In this document: positions 25,745-34,874 of the stretch, piece by piece
Layout of the letters: each line of letters begins with the position of its first letter
How positions within the stretch are numbered: position 1 is the first letter of the stretch
Notes under the pieces: model-generated
What the model saw: the letters and a program-made list of their open reading frames with translations, nothing else
Told to the model about the DNA's origin: nothing
The model's database searches: none
Source: an uncultured Ruegeria sp.
Lineage (GTDB): Bacteria; Pseudomonadota; Alphaproteobacteria; Rhodobacterales; Rhodobacteraceae
Direction of reading: 5' to 3'
Assembly: GCF_947497005.1 (NCBI RefSeq)
Contig: NZ_CANMFF010000006.1
Coordinates: forward strand, 186,001-250,000
Length of the DNA stretch: 64,000 bases
Made by a program: the position numbers and the translations under genes

Positions 25745-26893
25745 CTATTTGACGGATCCGGCCAACAGGCCCCGGACCAGGTATTTTTGCATTGCGAAAA
25801 AGACGACCAGCGGCACGAAAATCGACACAAAGGCGGCGGTCGCCAGGATTTCCCAATTGCCGCCGCGTGTGCCCAAAAGCTCAACGATGCGGTTGGTCAT
25901 AACAGTCGTTTGCCCGGTTGCATCAATCAGAAAGACCTTTGCGACGAGCAAGTCGTTCCATGTCCATAGGAACTGAAAGATCGCAAAGGATGCCAAGGCC
26001 GGGAAGCTGAGTGGCAGGATCAGCTTGGTAAAAATCTGGAACTCTGTGGCCCCATCAACACGGGCATTCTCGATCAAATCACGAGGCAATCCGGCCATGT
26101 AATTGCGCAGCAGGTAGATTGCTAACGGCATCCCAAACCCGGTATGTGCCAGCCAGACGCCCAGATAGCCTTTGCCAATCCCGATGCTCAGGTGAAACTT
26201 CAGCAACGGGATCAAGGCCAATTGCAACGGAACCACCAAAAGCCCGACAACGGCCGCAATCAATAGTGCCCGGCCGGGGAAGTCCATCCATGCCAGCGCA
26301 TAGGCCGCGAAAGCTGCCACCAGAATAGGGATGATCGTCGCCGGGATAGTCACGGTCAGCGTGTTGAAGAACGCCCTTGCCATACTGTCCGTACTGCTTT
26401 GGTCCAATAAAACTTTTTGGTAATTTCCGAATGTGAATTCAGGCGGCAACTCAGCCGTTACGAAGATGCGTGCGCCGCGTTTGCCGGTGAATTCTTCGGT
26501 ATTCTCCATCCGGTAATTGCCGGCCGCATCCACGGTGATCGTGCCACCCCGGCGCAGGTCGGTCGTTTGGCCGGGCTCAAACGCATCAACCTCGCGCGAA
26601 CTGATACCCCATCTGGAAATCGTGGCCTGCTTATCTGCACCAAACAACTCACCCTGGATTACATACACGCCGTTTTCCAGCACCTGCGTCTCGGGTGCCG
26701 CACCACGCAACGTCAGGTTTTGCTCGGACGGGAAAAGTGACCGCCACCATCCGCTGGACGAGATCTGATCTGCAGTTCGGAAGGACGAAATCAGCAAACC
26801 GAGCGTGGGGATCACCCACAGGGTAACAAGGAAGATGACTGACAGGTGTACGACCCATCTGAGCGCCGGTTTTGTTCCTGCTATATCGCTCAT
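25745..26893 (-). CDS. aglG: Alpha-glucoside ABC permease AglG
   Basis: The 382-residue permease is longer than MalG because a periplasmic insertion of about 120 residues (around 45-165, including RRGGTITVDAAGNYRMEN) separates the first two membrane segments; this is a known feature of AglG proteins. The EAA loop is IENARVDGATEFQIFTKLILPLSFP near residue 280. It starts three bases after the aglF stop and pairs with AglF. Confidence 0.9.
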   Translation of the reverse strand: MSDIAGTKPALRWVVHLSVIFLVTLWVIPTLGLLISSFRTADQISSSGWWRSLFPSEQNLTLRGAAPETQVLENGVYVIQGELFGADKQATISRWGISSREVDAFEPGQTTDLRRGGTITVDAAGNYRMENTEEFTGKRGARIFVTAELPPEFTFGNYQKVLLDQSSTDSMARAFFNTLTVTIPATIIPILVAAFAAYALAWMDFPGRALLIAAVVGLLVVPLQLALIPLLKFHLSIGIGKGYLGVWLAHTGFGMPLAIYLLRNYMAGLPRDLIENARVDGATEFQIFTKLILPLSFPALASFAIFQFLWTWNDLLVAKVFLIDATGQTTVMTNRIVELLGTRGGNWEILATAAFVSIFVPLVVFFAMQKYLVRGLLAGSVK

Positions 26894-26896
26894 GAC

Positions 26897-27904
26897 TTAC
26901 TCCATCTCCTTGCGCGCATTGCGCACGTTCCAGACGAGGATCGGAGCAACCAGCAGCATGATCACCATGGCCGAAGCGGATCCAACGCCCCAGTCGTTGG
27001 CGCGGAACAGCTTGTCGTACATGTAGTTGGCAAGCACCTGCGTTTCCCATTGGCCGTTGGTCATCGCAAAGACGATGTCGAACACCTTAAGAACGGTGAT
27101 CGTGATCGTTGTCCAAACCACAAGGATTGTGGTCTTGATTTGTGGCACCTTGATCTTAAAGAAAATCTGAAAGGGGTTTGCTCCGTCCAAAATGGCCGCC
27201 TCGATGGTTTCTTCGGGAATACCGCGCAGGGCTGCCGACAGGATCACCATGGCAAAGCCAGTTTGAATCCAAACCAGCACGATCATCAGAAAAAAGCTGT
27301 TCCAGAACGGGACAGTCAGCCAGGTCTGGGGCTCTGTCCCACCAAAGAAGATATAGAGTGCGTTCAGGATGCCGATCTGGTCCTGCTCGGCTGGTCGCGC
27401 ATCGTAAACCAATTTCCAGATGACCGAGGCGCCAACAAATGAAATTGCCATCGGCATGAAGATCAGAGACTTGGCGAAATTGCCCCAGCGGATGCGGTCA
27501 GTCAGTTGCGCCACAAGAAGACCAAAACCCGTGGACATGGCGGGCACAACGATCAGCCAGAACATGTTGTTGCGCATTGCTTCCCAGAATTTCGGCTCTG
27601 CCGCCATTTGGGAATAGTTGTCCAATCCAACCCATCTGTACCCACCACCAGGCACACGCTCCGTGAGAGAAAGCCGCAAGGTTTCAACCACCGGGTAGGC
27701 CAGATACAGCCCCAACGCAGCAAGCGCCGGGAACAGGAACAGCCATGGGCGGATCATGTTGGCCCGGTTGATATTGCGACCTGCGTTCGGCCCACGCGGC
27801 GGGAACAGGACTGTGTCCAGAAACTGGTTGGAGAGGTAGAAATAGCCCACGCAACCCGATACGCCGATGGCGATCGTCAGCAGGCCTTGGAGTGCCGGTG
27901 TCAT
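26897..27904 (-). CDS. aglF: Alpha-glucoside ABC permease AglF
   Basis: A 335-residue membrane protein with an N-terminal membrane segment before the usual six (the early ITIAIGVSGCVGYFYLSNQFL stretch and then PWLFLFPALAALGLYLAYP). The EAA loop is IEAAILDGANPFQIFFKIKVPQIK near residue 235. It lies 55 bases after aglE and just before aglG, as in other alphaproteobacterial agl operons. Confidence 0.9.
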   Translation of the reverse strand: MTPALQGLLTIAIGVSGCVGYFYLSNQFLDTVLFPPRGPNAGRNINRANMIRPWLFLFPALAALGLYLAYPVVETLRLSLTERVPGGGYRWVGLDNYSQMAAEPKFWEAMRNNMFWLIVVPAMSTGFGLLVAQLTDRIRWGNFAKSLIFMPMAISFVGASVIWKLVYDARPAEQDQIGILNALYIFFGGTEPQTWLTVPFWNSFFLMIVLVWIQTGFAMVILSAALRGIPEETIEAAILDGANPFQIFFKIKVPQIKTTILVVWTTITITVLKVFDIVFAMTNGQWETQVLANYMYDKLFRANDWGVGSASAMVIMLLVAPILVWNVRNARKEME

Positions 27905-27959
27905 GGTGCGCTCATCCGTTTGGCAAGCGGGGCGATCCTAAGACCGCCCCATGTATTGG

Positions 27960-29318
27960 TCACTTGGCTGCATCCCAGGACGACTGGATTTCGCTGGCCA
28001 CGGTGGCTGCATCTTTCGCACCCGACGAGTAATCGACCATCCCGGTCCAGAAGCTGCCCGCCCCAACCGCACCCGGCATAAGGTCAGAGCCGTCAAAGCG
28101 GAATGTCGTTGCGTTGGTCAGAATTTCACCCTGCCCGCGTTGCGTGTCGTTCGAATAATTCGCAGGGTTTGCGCCTAGATGAGGTGTCAGGAAACCGTCC
28201 TGCGACATCATGATCTCATGGGCAAACGGGGTCCTGAGAAACTCCATGAATGCTTCAGCCGCCGGGTTCGGATTCGTTATGGTGAACAATGTTCCCGCCC
28301 CAAGTACCGGCGTGCCCAGGTCTTTTTCCGAATAAGCCGGGAAGTAGAAGAAATCCGCGTCTGCACCCAGTTCGGTCCCTTCAGGGAAGTAAGCCGGTAT
28401 GAACGACGCCTGACGGTGCATCATGCAGGCTGGCGGGCTGTCGAACAGGCCTTTAGGGCTGTCTCGAAAGTCGATCGCGGCAGTATCATCGGCGTTGCCC
28501 ACAACATAATCGTCATTGCGGGTAAAGCTGCCATATTCTTCGATTGCAGCGATCACCTTCGGATCGTCGAACTTCATCTCGTTCGACACCCATTGGTCAT
28601 AAACTTCCGGGGGTTGGGTACGCAGCATCAGGTCTTCAACCCAGTCGGTCGCAGGCCACCCGGTTGCGCCACCCGACGCCAGACCGACGCACAGAGGCGT
28701 TTCACCATCTTCGACAATCTGATCCATCAGAGCCTTAAACTCTTCCATGGTCCCAGGCACTTCGTAGCCAAAGTCTTCGAAATTCTCGGGAACGTACCAG
28801 ACCAACGATTTGACGTTCACGTTGAAGAAAAAGCCATAAAAGTTGTCAGCGCCGTCAGCGTTTACAAACGTGCCCAGATCCACCCAGGACTGACCAGCCG
28901 CGAAGTTTTCCTTGATCCACTCTGCCGAGCCCTCTGCAAGCGGTGTCAGGTAACCCTGCTTTGCGAGGTTTGCCGCAAGACCAGGCTGGGGAAAGACCGT
29001 CAGGTTCGGCGCTGAACCTGCTGCCGCATCGATTAGGATTTGCTGTTCCAGCGAGTCAGAGCCTACATAGCTGGAATTCGCGCCAGTTGCCTCGTCGAAA
29101 TAGGCCACAAGATTTTCGAAGGATTTGCCTTCACCCGCTAACCAGGGGCCAAAAATGGTCAGGCTTTCGCCAGACAGGTCGTGAGCATCGGCAAAGGCCT
29201 GAAACCCATCCCAGTCAAAATCACCTTCACCCGCGGGGTGGATCAATTCACCCTCCGCCTGAACAGATCCGGCCATCAGCGCGAACATCGCTACACCGGC
29301 AAAAAGCGAGTGTCTCAT
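27960..29318 (-). CDS. aglE: Alpha-glucoside periplasmic binding protein
   Basis: The start is ATG 29318, preceded by GAGGAGGAATTG; the frame runs to 29366 without a better start. The 452-residue protein has a Sec leader (residues 1-21, ending GSVQA/EGEL) and an AglE-type family 1 binding domain (LTIFGPWLAGEGKSFENLVAYFDEATG, WPATDWVEDLMLR). It is the first gene of the minus-strand agl operon and is expected to bind sucrose, maltose, trehalose or similar sugars. Confidence 0.92.
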   Translation of the reverse strand: MRHSLFAGVAMFALMAGSVQAEGELIHPAGEGDFDWDGFQAFADAHDLSGESLTIFGPWLAGEGKSFENLVAYFDEATGANSSYVGSDSLEQQILIDAAAGSAPNLTVFPQPGLAANLAKQGYLTPLAEGSAEWIKENFAAGQSWVDLGTFVNADGADNFYGFFFNVNVKSLVWYVPENFEDFGYEVPGTMEEFKALMDQIVEDGETPLCVGLASGGATGWPATDWVEDLMLRTQPPEVYDQWVSNEMKFDDPKVIAAIEEYGSFTRNDDYVVGNADDTAAIDFRDSPKGLFDSPPACMMHRQASFIPAYFPEGTELGADADFFYFPAYSEKDLGTPVLGAGTLFTITNPNPAAEAFMEFLRTPFAHEIMMSQDGFLTPHLGANPANYSNDTQRGQGEILTNATTFRFDGSDLMPGAVGAGSFWTGMVDYSSGAKDAATVASEIQSSWDAAK

Positions 29319-29363
29319 CAATTCCTCCTCCCAACATGTCACACGCCAGAAAGACTCACTTTT

Positions 29364-29375
29364 CAAAGCGCTTTG
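29364..29375. promoter_or_regulatory. AglR-type operator at the aglE promoter
   Basis: CAAAGCGCTTTG is a perfect 12-base palindrome with a central CG, extended on both sides by T/A. It begins about ten bases downstream of the aglE -10 (29386-29391), over the expected transcription start. Similar to the site at 29517-29532, it is probably bound by the divergent LacI-type regulator AglR. Confidence 0.75.
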
Positions 29376-29385
29376 GATGAATGTT

Positions 29386-29414
29386 GTTATCCGCTAACAA
29401 TCAAGGCTTGTCAA
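29386..29414 (-). promoter_or_regulatory. Sigma-70 promoter of aglEFGAK
   Basis: On the minus strand TTGACA (29409-29414) is followed by a 17-base spacer and GATAAC (29386-29391, 4 of 6 matches). The predicted transcription start near 29379 lies just before the operator at 29364-29375. Confidence 0.65.
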
Positions 29415-29516
29415 CAATAAGCCTTCAAATGCCCCACAAAATAATATTTAACGGAATGAGGGCAAAAAAAGTTGACGGATGCTTCAATTGCCCACAAAAC
29501 GAACAAGAACACTCTT

Positions 29517-29532
29517 TTGAAGGCGCTTTGAA
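29517..29532. promoter_or_regulatory. Second AglR-type operator, before aglR
   Basis: TTGAAGGCGCTTTGAA shares the GCGCTTTG core with the site at 29364-29375 and deviates from the AAAGCGCTTT palindrome at one base. It ends five bases before the aglR ATG, over its weak ribosome-binding region, which suggests autoregulation. Confidence 0.65.
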
Positions 29533-29537
29533 TAGCA

Positions 29538-30575
29538 ATGAACCTGAAGCAGCTCTCGGAAATCTTAGGTCTTTCGCAGACAACGGTCAGCCGAGCGCTG
29601 AACGGTTACCCTGAGGTGAGTGAAGATACGCGCACGCGCGTTCAGGCCGCGGCACACAAACATGGCTACCGCCCGAACAGCCGGGCCAAAGGTCTTGCGA
29701 CGGGACGGTCCATGGTGATTGGTCACGTGATCCCCAGCTCATCCCAGCATGAAATGGTGAACCCCATATTTGGTGACTTTGTTGCCGGTGCCGTTAAGAA
29801 ATACTCGGAAAACGGTTATGACCTGATGTTCACCAGTGCAGATGACACCTCGATTGAAAGAGCATATCGAAGCCTCTTTCAGCGCGGTGCAGTGGACGGT
29901 GTCGTGCTGCAGGGGCCAAAGGTCAACGAGCCACGAATTGAGGTCCTGAACCGTATGGGTGTGCCTTTCATAGTGCATGGGCGCTCGACAGGTGTGGATG
30001 TTCCCTACGACTGGGTTGATGTGAACAACAAAAGCTCGTTCCTAAGGGCCACGCGCTTTCTGATTGATCTTGGCCATCGCCGCATCGCCCTGATTAACGG
30101 TCTGGAAGATATGGACTTCGCTCAACGCCGCCGTGACGGTTACCTTGAGGCGTTCGGCCAAGCCGGGCTTTCACCGGATACAAACCTGATGCGAAGCGCT
30201 GAAATGACCGAGGTCTATGGCCACCACGAAACGCAGAAAATGTTATGTCTGGACGATCCCCCGACTGCTATCTTGTGTTCGTCGATGATCTCGGCCATTG
30301 GCGTACGGCGTGCTCTGTCTGAAAACGGGTTGGAGATGGGCGCGGATGTATCTGTCATCGCCCATGACGATGACCTGTCATATCTTAAAAACGGACAGGA
30401 TGTTCCGATCTTTACGGCGACACGCTCATCTGTCCGTCAGGCAGGTGAAATAGCGGCGGACATGTTGATCAAGCGGATCAAAGCCCCGGATGACCCGGTC
30501 AAAACTAGATTGCTGGAGGCCGAACTGGTAGTTGGCAGGTCAACCGGCCCTGCGCCCAACAGGTTGTTGTCATGA
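29538..30575 (+). CDS. aglR: LacI-family regulator of alpha-glucoside genes
   Basis: The 345-residue protein has a LacI helix-turn-helix at the extreme N-terminus (NLKQLSEILGLSQTTVSRALNG, residues 2-23), hinge region and sugar-binding domain (LGHRRIALINGLEDMDFAQRR, PTAILCSSMISAIGVRRAL). It is divergent from aglE with two matching operators between, and its stop overlaps the next gene (ATGA), so it is co-transcribed with the fusion glycosidase, fructokinase and isomerase genes. The ribosome-binding site is weak and covered by the operator. Confidence 0.92.
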   Translation: MNLKQLSEILGLSQTTVSRALNGYPEVSEDTRTRVQAAAHKHGYRPNSRAKGLATGRSMVIGHVIPSSSQHEMVNPIFGDFVAGAVKKYSENGYDLMFTSADDTSIERAYRSLFQRGAVDGVVLQGPKVNEPRIEVLNRMGVPFIVHGRSTGVDVPYDWVDVNNKSSFLRATRFLIDLGHRRIALINGLEDMDFAQRRRDGYLEAFGQAGLSPDTNLMRSAEMTEVYGHHETQKMLCLDDPPTAILCSSMISAIGVRRALSENGLEMGADVSVIAHDDDLSYLKNGQDVPIFTATRSSVRQAGEIAADMLIKRIKAPDDPVKTRLLEAELVVGRSTGPAPNRLLS

Positions 30576-32896
30576 AACACTCTCGCGCTGATTTCCCCAA
30601 AGATTTCCTCTTTGGTGTCGCAACCTCTGCTTATCAGATTGAAGGCCACGCGCAGGGAGGTGCCGGGCAAACTCATTGGGATACGTTTGCCGCATCACCG
30701 GGCAATGTCGTACGCAGAGAAAACGGCGACGTCGCCTGCGACCACCTGAACAGATTTGAGCAGGATTTCGATCTGGTGCGTGAAGCGGGGTTTGACTGTT
30801 ATCGTTTTTCGACCAGCTGGGCGCGTGTGTTGCCGGAAGGTCGCGGTCCGGTCAACCAGGCAGGACTGGATTATTATGATCGGCTGGCAGACGCATTACT
30901 AGAACGCGGCATCCGCCCCTGTGTGACGCTTTATCATTGGGAGCTGCCATCTGCTCTTGCGGATCAAGGGGGGTGGTGCAATCGCGACATCGCAGGTTGG
31001 TTCGCCGATTTTACTCAGGTCATCATGGGGCGGATTGGCGACAGAATGTTCAGCGCCGCGCCGATCAACGAGCCCTGGTGTGTTAGCTGGCTGAGCCATT
31101 TCGAAGGTCATCATGCGCCCGGTTTGCGCGACATCCGAGCTGCCGCCCGGGCGATGCATCATGTTCTGTTGGCCCATGGGCGGGCTATTCAGGTCATGCG
31201 CAGTCTTGGCATGAGCAATCTGGGTGCTGTGTTCAACCTCGAATGGTCTGAACCTGCTGACGACAGCGCCGAAGCGAGGCGCGCAGCGGATCGATACGAT
31301 GCAATCTACAACCAGTTCTTCCTGAGCGGTGTTTTTAAGAAAGAGTACCCACAGGACGCGCTGGAGGGGTTGGAGCCGCACTTGCCTTCGGGATGGCAAA
31401 ACGACTTTGAAACGATAGGCACACCGGTCGACTGGTGCGGGCTGAACTACTATACTCGCAAGATGATCGCGCCAGCCGCCACCGCCTGGCCCAGCCTTCA
31501 GGAGGTTCCCGGACCTCTGCCCAAAACGCAGATGGGATGGGAGATCGAGCCCTCCGCCCTTACTCGTTTTTTGGTCCGGACAAGGAAAGACTATACGGGC
31601 ACGCTGCCAATCTATATCACCGAAAACGGTATGGCGAGCGCGCAGCGTCGGCAGGACGATGATCGTATCGATTATCTTGACCGACATTTTGCAGCCGTGC
31701 AGGACGCTTTGGCACAAGGTGTTCCGATTAATGGCTATTTTGTCTGGTCGCTGTTGGATAATTACGAATGGGCCTTCGGATACGAGAAGAGGTTTGGACT
31801 GGTGGACGTGGATTTCGAAACACTTGCGAGAACACCCAAGGCGTCGTTCATGGCGCTTAAATCCGCTCTTTCCGATGGTCAAAGCGTCTCTCAGCCGTTA
31901 GCGCAACCATTCGGAGCGGTGCATGAGCATTGGAATCTTGTTGCAGATATCGGCGGCACGAACACGCGTCTGGGCGTGGTTACAAACGGTGAGTTGACGG
32001 ATCTTCGGAAACGCCCGACTGGCACGTTGGAAGATCTGCTGGAGGCATTGCATTCACTCAGGGACGAGATTGGGACAAATCCGCAGGCAGTGGTTGCTGC
32101 AGGCGCTGGTCCTGTCAGAGATGGGACAATCCAGCTAACCAACGCGAATCTGGACCTGTCAGAGGTTGAGCTTGCGAAAGCTACCGGTGCGCAACATACA
32201 TTTGTGATCAACGATTTCACGGCTGCGGCGTGGTCAGTCGCGGACGTGACGCAGGATGACATCGTTGTGTTGCAGGGTCAGGCGATCCCACCTGTTGGCA
32301 CGCGACTGGCGGTTGGACCCGGCACCGGGCTGGGTGTTGGCGCATTGCTGTATTCCGAGGGCCACTATCACACGGTTTCCGGTGAAGGCGGACATGTGGG
32401 CCTGTACCCGCGCCATCGCGACGAGGTTGACATTTTTGAGGCGGCACAACGCATAGCACCAGATTGCTTTTTTGGAGACAGCCTGGCGTTGGAGGCAGAG
32501 ATGTTCCTGAGCGGAACCGGACTGCCCATCCTGTATCAAGCGGTGGGATTGGCGGCTGGCGATGTTCGGATACAGGCGCGTTCTGCGAAAGATATTTTGC
32601 AGGATGCCCGCGAAGCCTCGGACTCCATAGCAGTACGAACCGCCCAGATGTTTACCACTCATCTTGGCGCGCTGATCGGCGATATGGCTGTGACACTGAT
32701 GCCTGAAGGAGGCGTATTTCTTGTTGGCGGTGTGGCGGAAAAGAATCGCTGGCTCTTTGACGATAACTTCAAGGATGCGTTCAACGGCGGCGGCCGTTTC
32801 AGCGATTTGCGCCGTTCCCTGAGCCTGTATGTGTCCAAGCAGGCCGAGTTCGGAATCGTCGGCGCAAATAACTTCTGCAAAAACGCTCTTATGTGA
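30572..32896 (+). CDS. Beta-glucosidase (GH1) - glucokinase fusion protein
   Basis: This single 774-residue frame holds two complete enzymes. Residues 1-435 are a GH1 beta-glucosidase with acid/base E167 (INEPW) and nucleophile E351 (ITENG). After a linker of about 20 residues, residues 454-774 are a Glk-type glucokinase with ATP-site DIGGTNTRLG (459-468), catalytic Asp D548 in VINDFTAAA, GPGTGLGVG (582-590), GEGGHVG (604-610) and FLVGGVAEKN. No leader is seen. The protein should cleave a beta-glucoside in the cytoplasm and phosphorylate the released glucose. The frame has no stop or start-like break, so it is not two adjacent genes. Confidence 0.9.
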   Translation: MKHSRADFPKDFLFGVATSAYQIEGHAQGGAGQTHWDTFAASPGNVVRRENGDVACDHLNRFEQDFDLVREAGFDCYRFSTSWARVLPEGRGPVNQAGLDYYDRLADALLERGIRPCVTLYHWELPSALADQGGWCNRDIAGWFADFTQVIMGRIGDRMFSAAPINEPWCVSWLSHFEGHHAPGLRDIRAAARAMHHVLLAHGRAIQVMRSLGMSNLGAVFNLEWSEPADDSAEARRAADRYDAIYNQFFLSGVFKKEYPQDALEGLEPHLPSGWQNDFETIGTPVDWCGLNYYTRKMIAPAATAWPSLQEVPGPLPKTQMGWEIEPSALTRFLVRTRKDYTGTLPIYITENGMASAQRRQDDDRIDYLDRHFAAVQDALAQGVPINGYFVWSLLDNYEWAFGYEKRFGLVDVDFETLARTPKASFMALKSALSDGQSVSQPLAQPFGAVHEHWNLVADIGGTNTRLGVVTNGELTDLRKRPTGTLEDLLEALHSLRDEIGTNPQAVVAAGAGPVRDGTIQLTNANLDLSEVELAKATGAQHTFVINDFTAAAWSVADVTQDDIVVLQGQAIPPVGTRLAVGPGTGLGVGALLYSEGHYHTVSGEGGHVGLYPRHRDEVDIFEAAQRIAPDCFFGDSLALEAEMFLSGTGLPILYQAVGLAAGDVRIQARSAKDILQDAREASDSIAVRTAQMFTTHLGALIGDMAVTLMPEGGVFLVGGVAEKNRWLFDDNFKDAFNGGGRFSDLRRSLSLYVSKQAEFGIVGANNFCKNALM

Positions 32897-32934
32897 TTGC
32901 CGGACCAACAGACTTTTAAGAGAAGGACCAAGGA

Positions 32935-33861
32935 ATGATCCTGTGCTGCGGTGAAGCCCTGATCGACATGATTTCAGAGCCAACAGTGTCGGGTGCGCAG
33001 GGCTTCGTCCCGCATACGGGCGGCGCGATCCTGAACACGGCCGTTGCTGTGGGCCGCTTGGGGGTGCCTGTAGGAATGTTGACAGGCTTGTCTTCTGACA
33101 TGTTTGGCCAGCAGTTGAACGATGCGCTGAAGGCAAGCCATGTCGATACGTCGCATGTCATTGTCACGGACAGGCCGTCCACACTTGCCTTTGTGCAGCT
33201 TAAGGACGGACAGGCGACCTATAGTTTTGTCGACGAAAACACGGCAGGGCGAATGTTGCAGCCCGACGATATGCCAAACCAGCTTCCAGCGGTTTCTGCC
33301 TTGTATCTGGGGGGGATAAGCCTTGCGTGCGAACCATGTGCGGACGCCTACGCCGCCCTACTGGATCGTCATGGATCCGAGCGCGCAGTGATGCTGGACC
33401 CGAATATCCGCCCGGACTTTATTAAGGACCAGACAAGATTTCGAACACGCCTGAACCGCATGATCGCTCAAGCAGATATCGTCAAAGTGTCAGACGAGGA
33501 TCTGGATTGGATCATTCCCGGCGCAGAGCCCGAGGCTGCAAAGGCCGATCTGTTACTGCAGGCCGGACCTTCGGCCCTCATTGTTACCCGTGGAGGCGAC
33601 GGGGCGAACGGGTATTTGGCCGACGGAATAATGGTCTCTGTACCCGTGAAGCCAGTTAAGGTCGTAGATACGATCGGTGCAGGCGACACATTTAATGCAG
33701 GTGTTCTGACGGAACTCAGCCGCGCCGGGCATCTGACCAAGCCGGGCCTGCAAAACCTGACCGCAGAAAACTTTCGGGCAGCTATGGCGCTGGGCGCTGA
33801 TGTCGCCGCTGTGACCGTATCCCGGGCCGGTGCAGAGCCGCCCTGGGCACATGAGCTTTGA
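32935..33861 (+). CDS. frk: Fructokinase (PfkB family)
   Basis: The 308-residue sugar kinase of the PfkB/ribokinase family has the N-terminal GG motif region (HTGGAILNTAVAVGRLG) and the C-terminal signature VVDTIGAGDTFNAG with the catalytic Asp. Resemblance is closest to fructokinases. It follows the fusion gene by 38 bases with AAGGAAT before the ATG. In the AglR regulon it would phosphorylate fructose released from sucrose by AglA, or made from mannose by the next gene's product. Confidence 0.88.
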   Translation: MILCCGEALIDMISEPTVSGAQGFVPHTGGAILNTAVAVGRLGVPVGMLTGLSSDMFGQQLNDALKASHVDTSHVIVTDRPSTLAFVQLKDGQATYSFVDENTAGRMLQPDDMPNQLPAVSALYLGGISLACEPCADAYAALLDRHGSERAVMLDPNIRPDFIKDQTRFRTRLNRMIAQADIVKVSDEDLDWIIPGAEPEAAKADLLLQAGPSALIVTRGGDGANGYLADGIMVSVPVKPVKVVDTIGAGDTFNAGVLTELSRAGHLTKPGLQNLTAENFRAAMALGADVAAVTVSRAGAEPPWAHEL

Positions 33862-33878
33862 TCCGCAAGGATAGCAAA

Positions 33879-34544
33879 ATGAAACGATCTGAAATCAACC
33901 GTGTCAAAACTGAGGCGCAGACGTTCATTCAATCCTTCGGCGCTGTTTTGCCACCTTTTGCAGATTGGTCCCCTGAGCAGATACGCAGCCCGCTGGCCGG
34001 GACAATCCGCAGTCGCGGGTTGGGGTGGGACATTACCGATTATTCCCAGGGTCGGTTCGATGAGCTTGGTCTGTTCCTGTTCACCCTTCGCAACGGCGAA
34101 GTGAATAATCTCTTATCCGGACGCGGGATGCTTTATGCAGAAAAACTGTTGATTTCGAAAGACAAGCAGCTCTCGCCCATGCACCGGCATATCGTCAAAG
34201 CAGAAGACATCATCAACCGCGGCGGTGGCGACCTGGTTCTGGAAATCTATGCGTCGGACCCCAACGGTAGGATCGATCGGGATAACCCGATCACGGTGCC
34301 AAGCGACGCGTGCCCTGTTACCTTGCAGCCCGGTGCGCATTTGCGGCTGAAACCGGGGCAAAGCGTGACCCTGATGCCCGGTGTCTGGCACGCCTTCTGG
34401 GCGGAACATGGCGATTGCCTCATCGGTGAGGTTTCGACCGTGAACGACGACCGGACGGACAACGTGTTCGAAGACCCGATCCCTCGGTTTTCTAAAATCG
34501 AAGAAGATGTCGAACCGGATTTCCTCCTTGTATCAGACTATTAA
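33879..34544 (+). CDS. D-lyxose/D-mannose isomerase-like cupin protein
   Basis: A 221-residue cupin of the D-lyxose isomerase family (YdaE/EcSI47 type). Likely metal ligands are in SPMHRHIVKAEDI (two His and a Glu) and MPGVWHAFW (His). The ATG at 33879 has AAGGA before it; a TTG at 33858 is an unlikely alternative. These enzymes interconvert lyxose/xylulose and also mannose/fructose. Placed after fructokinase, mannose to fructose fits best: mannose could then enter as fructose-6-phosphate. It ends the AglR operon; no clear terminator follows. Confidence 0.8.
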   Translation: MKRSEINRVKTEAQTFIQSFGAVLPPFADWSPEQIRSPLAGTIRSRGLGWDITDYSQGRFDELGLFLFTLRNGEVNNLLSGRGMLYAEKLLISKDKQLSPMHRHIVKAEDIINRGGGDLVLEIYASDPNGRIDRDNPITVPSDACPVTLQPGAHLRLKPGQSVTLMPGVWHAFWAEHGDCLIGEVSTVNDDRTDNVFEDPIPRFSKIEEDVEPDFLLVSDY

Positions 34545-34654
34545 CACCAGCTGGGTTTGATCTGCGCAAACAGGAAAGCAGTCGCGACAAACGCAACCCG
34601 CTCCCGTGCGCCGTTCCTTCTGCCGCTTGACAAGTCTTGCAGTACCAGACTAGC

Positions 34655-34830
34655 TGAGCTGGATGGTTCCGTAAGGGATGAAAATGGGAATACGGTGCGG
34701 CGCTGTAATGCGCCAAGTCCGTGACTGCCCCCGCAACTGTAAGCGGTGAGCGACGCCACTTTACCACTGACCCGCAATGGTTGGGAAGGTCGGCCGAGCT
34801 ATGACCCGCAAGTCAGGAGACCTGCCATCG
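34655..34830 (+). ncRNA. Cobalamin (AdoCbl-type) riboswitch
   Basis: The 110 bases after 34544 show no gene. From about 34655 the leader has the ordered conserved blocks of the B12 element: GGTTCC, GGGATGAAAATGGGAA, a stem with GCTGTAATGCGCC, AGTCCGTGACTGCCCCCGCA, ACTGTAAGCGG, then CCACTG, GGGAAGGT and GACCCGCAAGTCAGGAGACC. It should sense a cobalamin and shut off the downstream transport genes. The expression platform is probably translational, acting on AAGGAGG at 34864-34870. Confidence 0.93.
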
Positions 34831-34874
34831 CATGGTAAACCAACCCGGGGCGGGGCGTCTCGGAAGGAGGCTTG

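Noticed and set aside
30572..32896. Two separate genes merged by a missed stop
   Set aside because: The frame is continuous, and no ribosome-binding site or start codon of suitable position precedes the kinase part near 31920-31940 apart from an in-frame ATG without a Shine-Dalgarno sequence.
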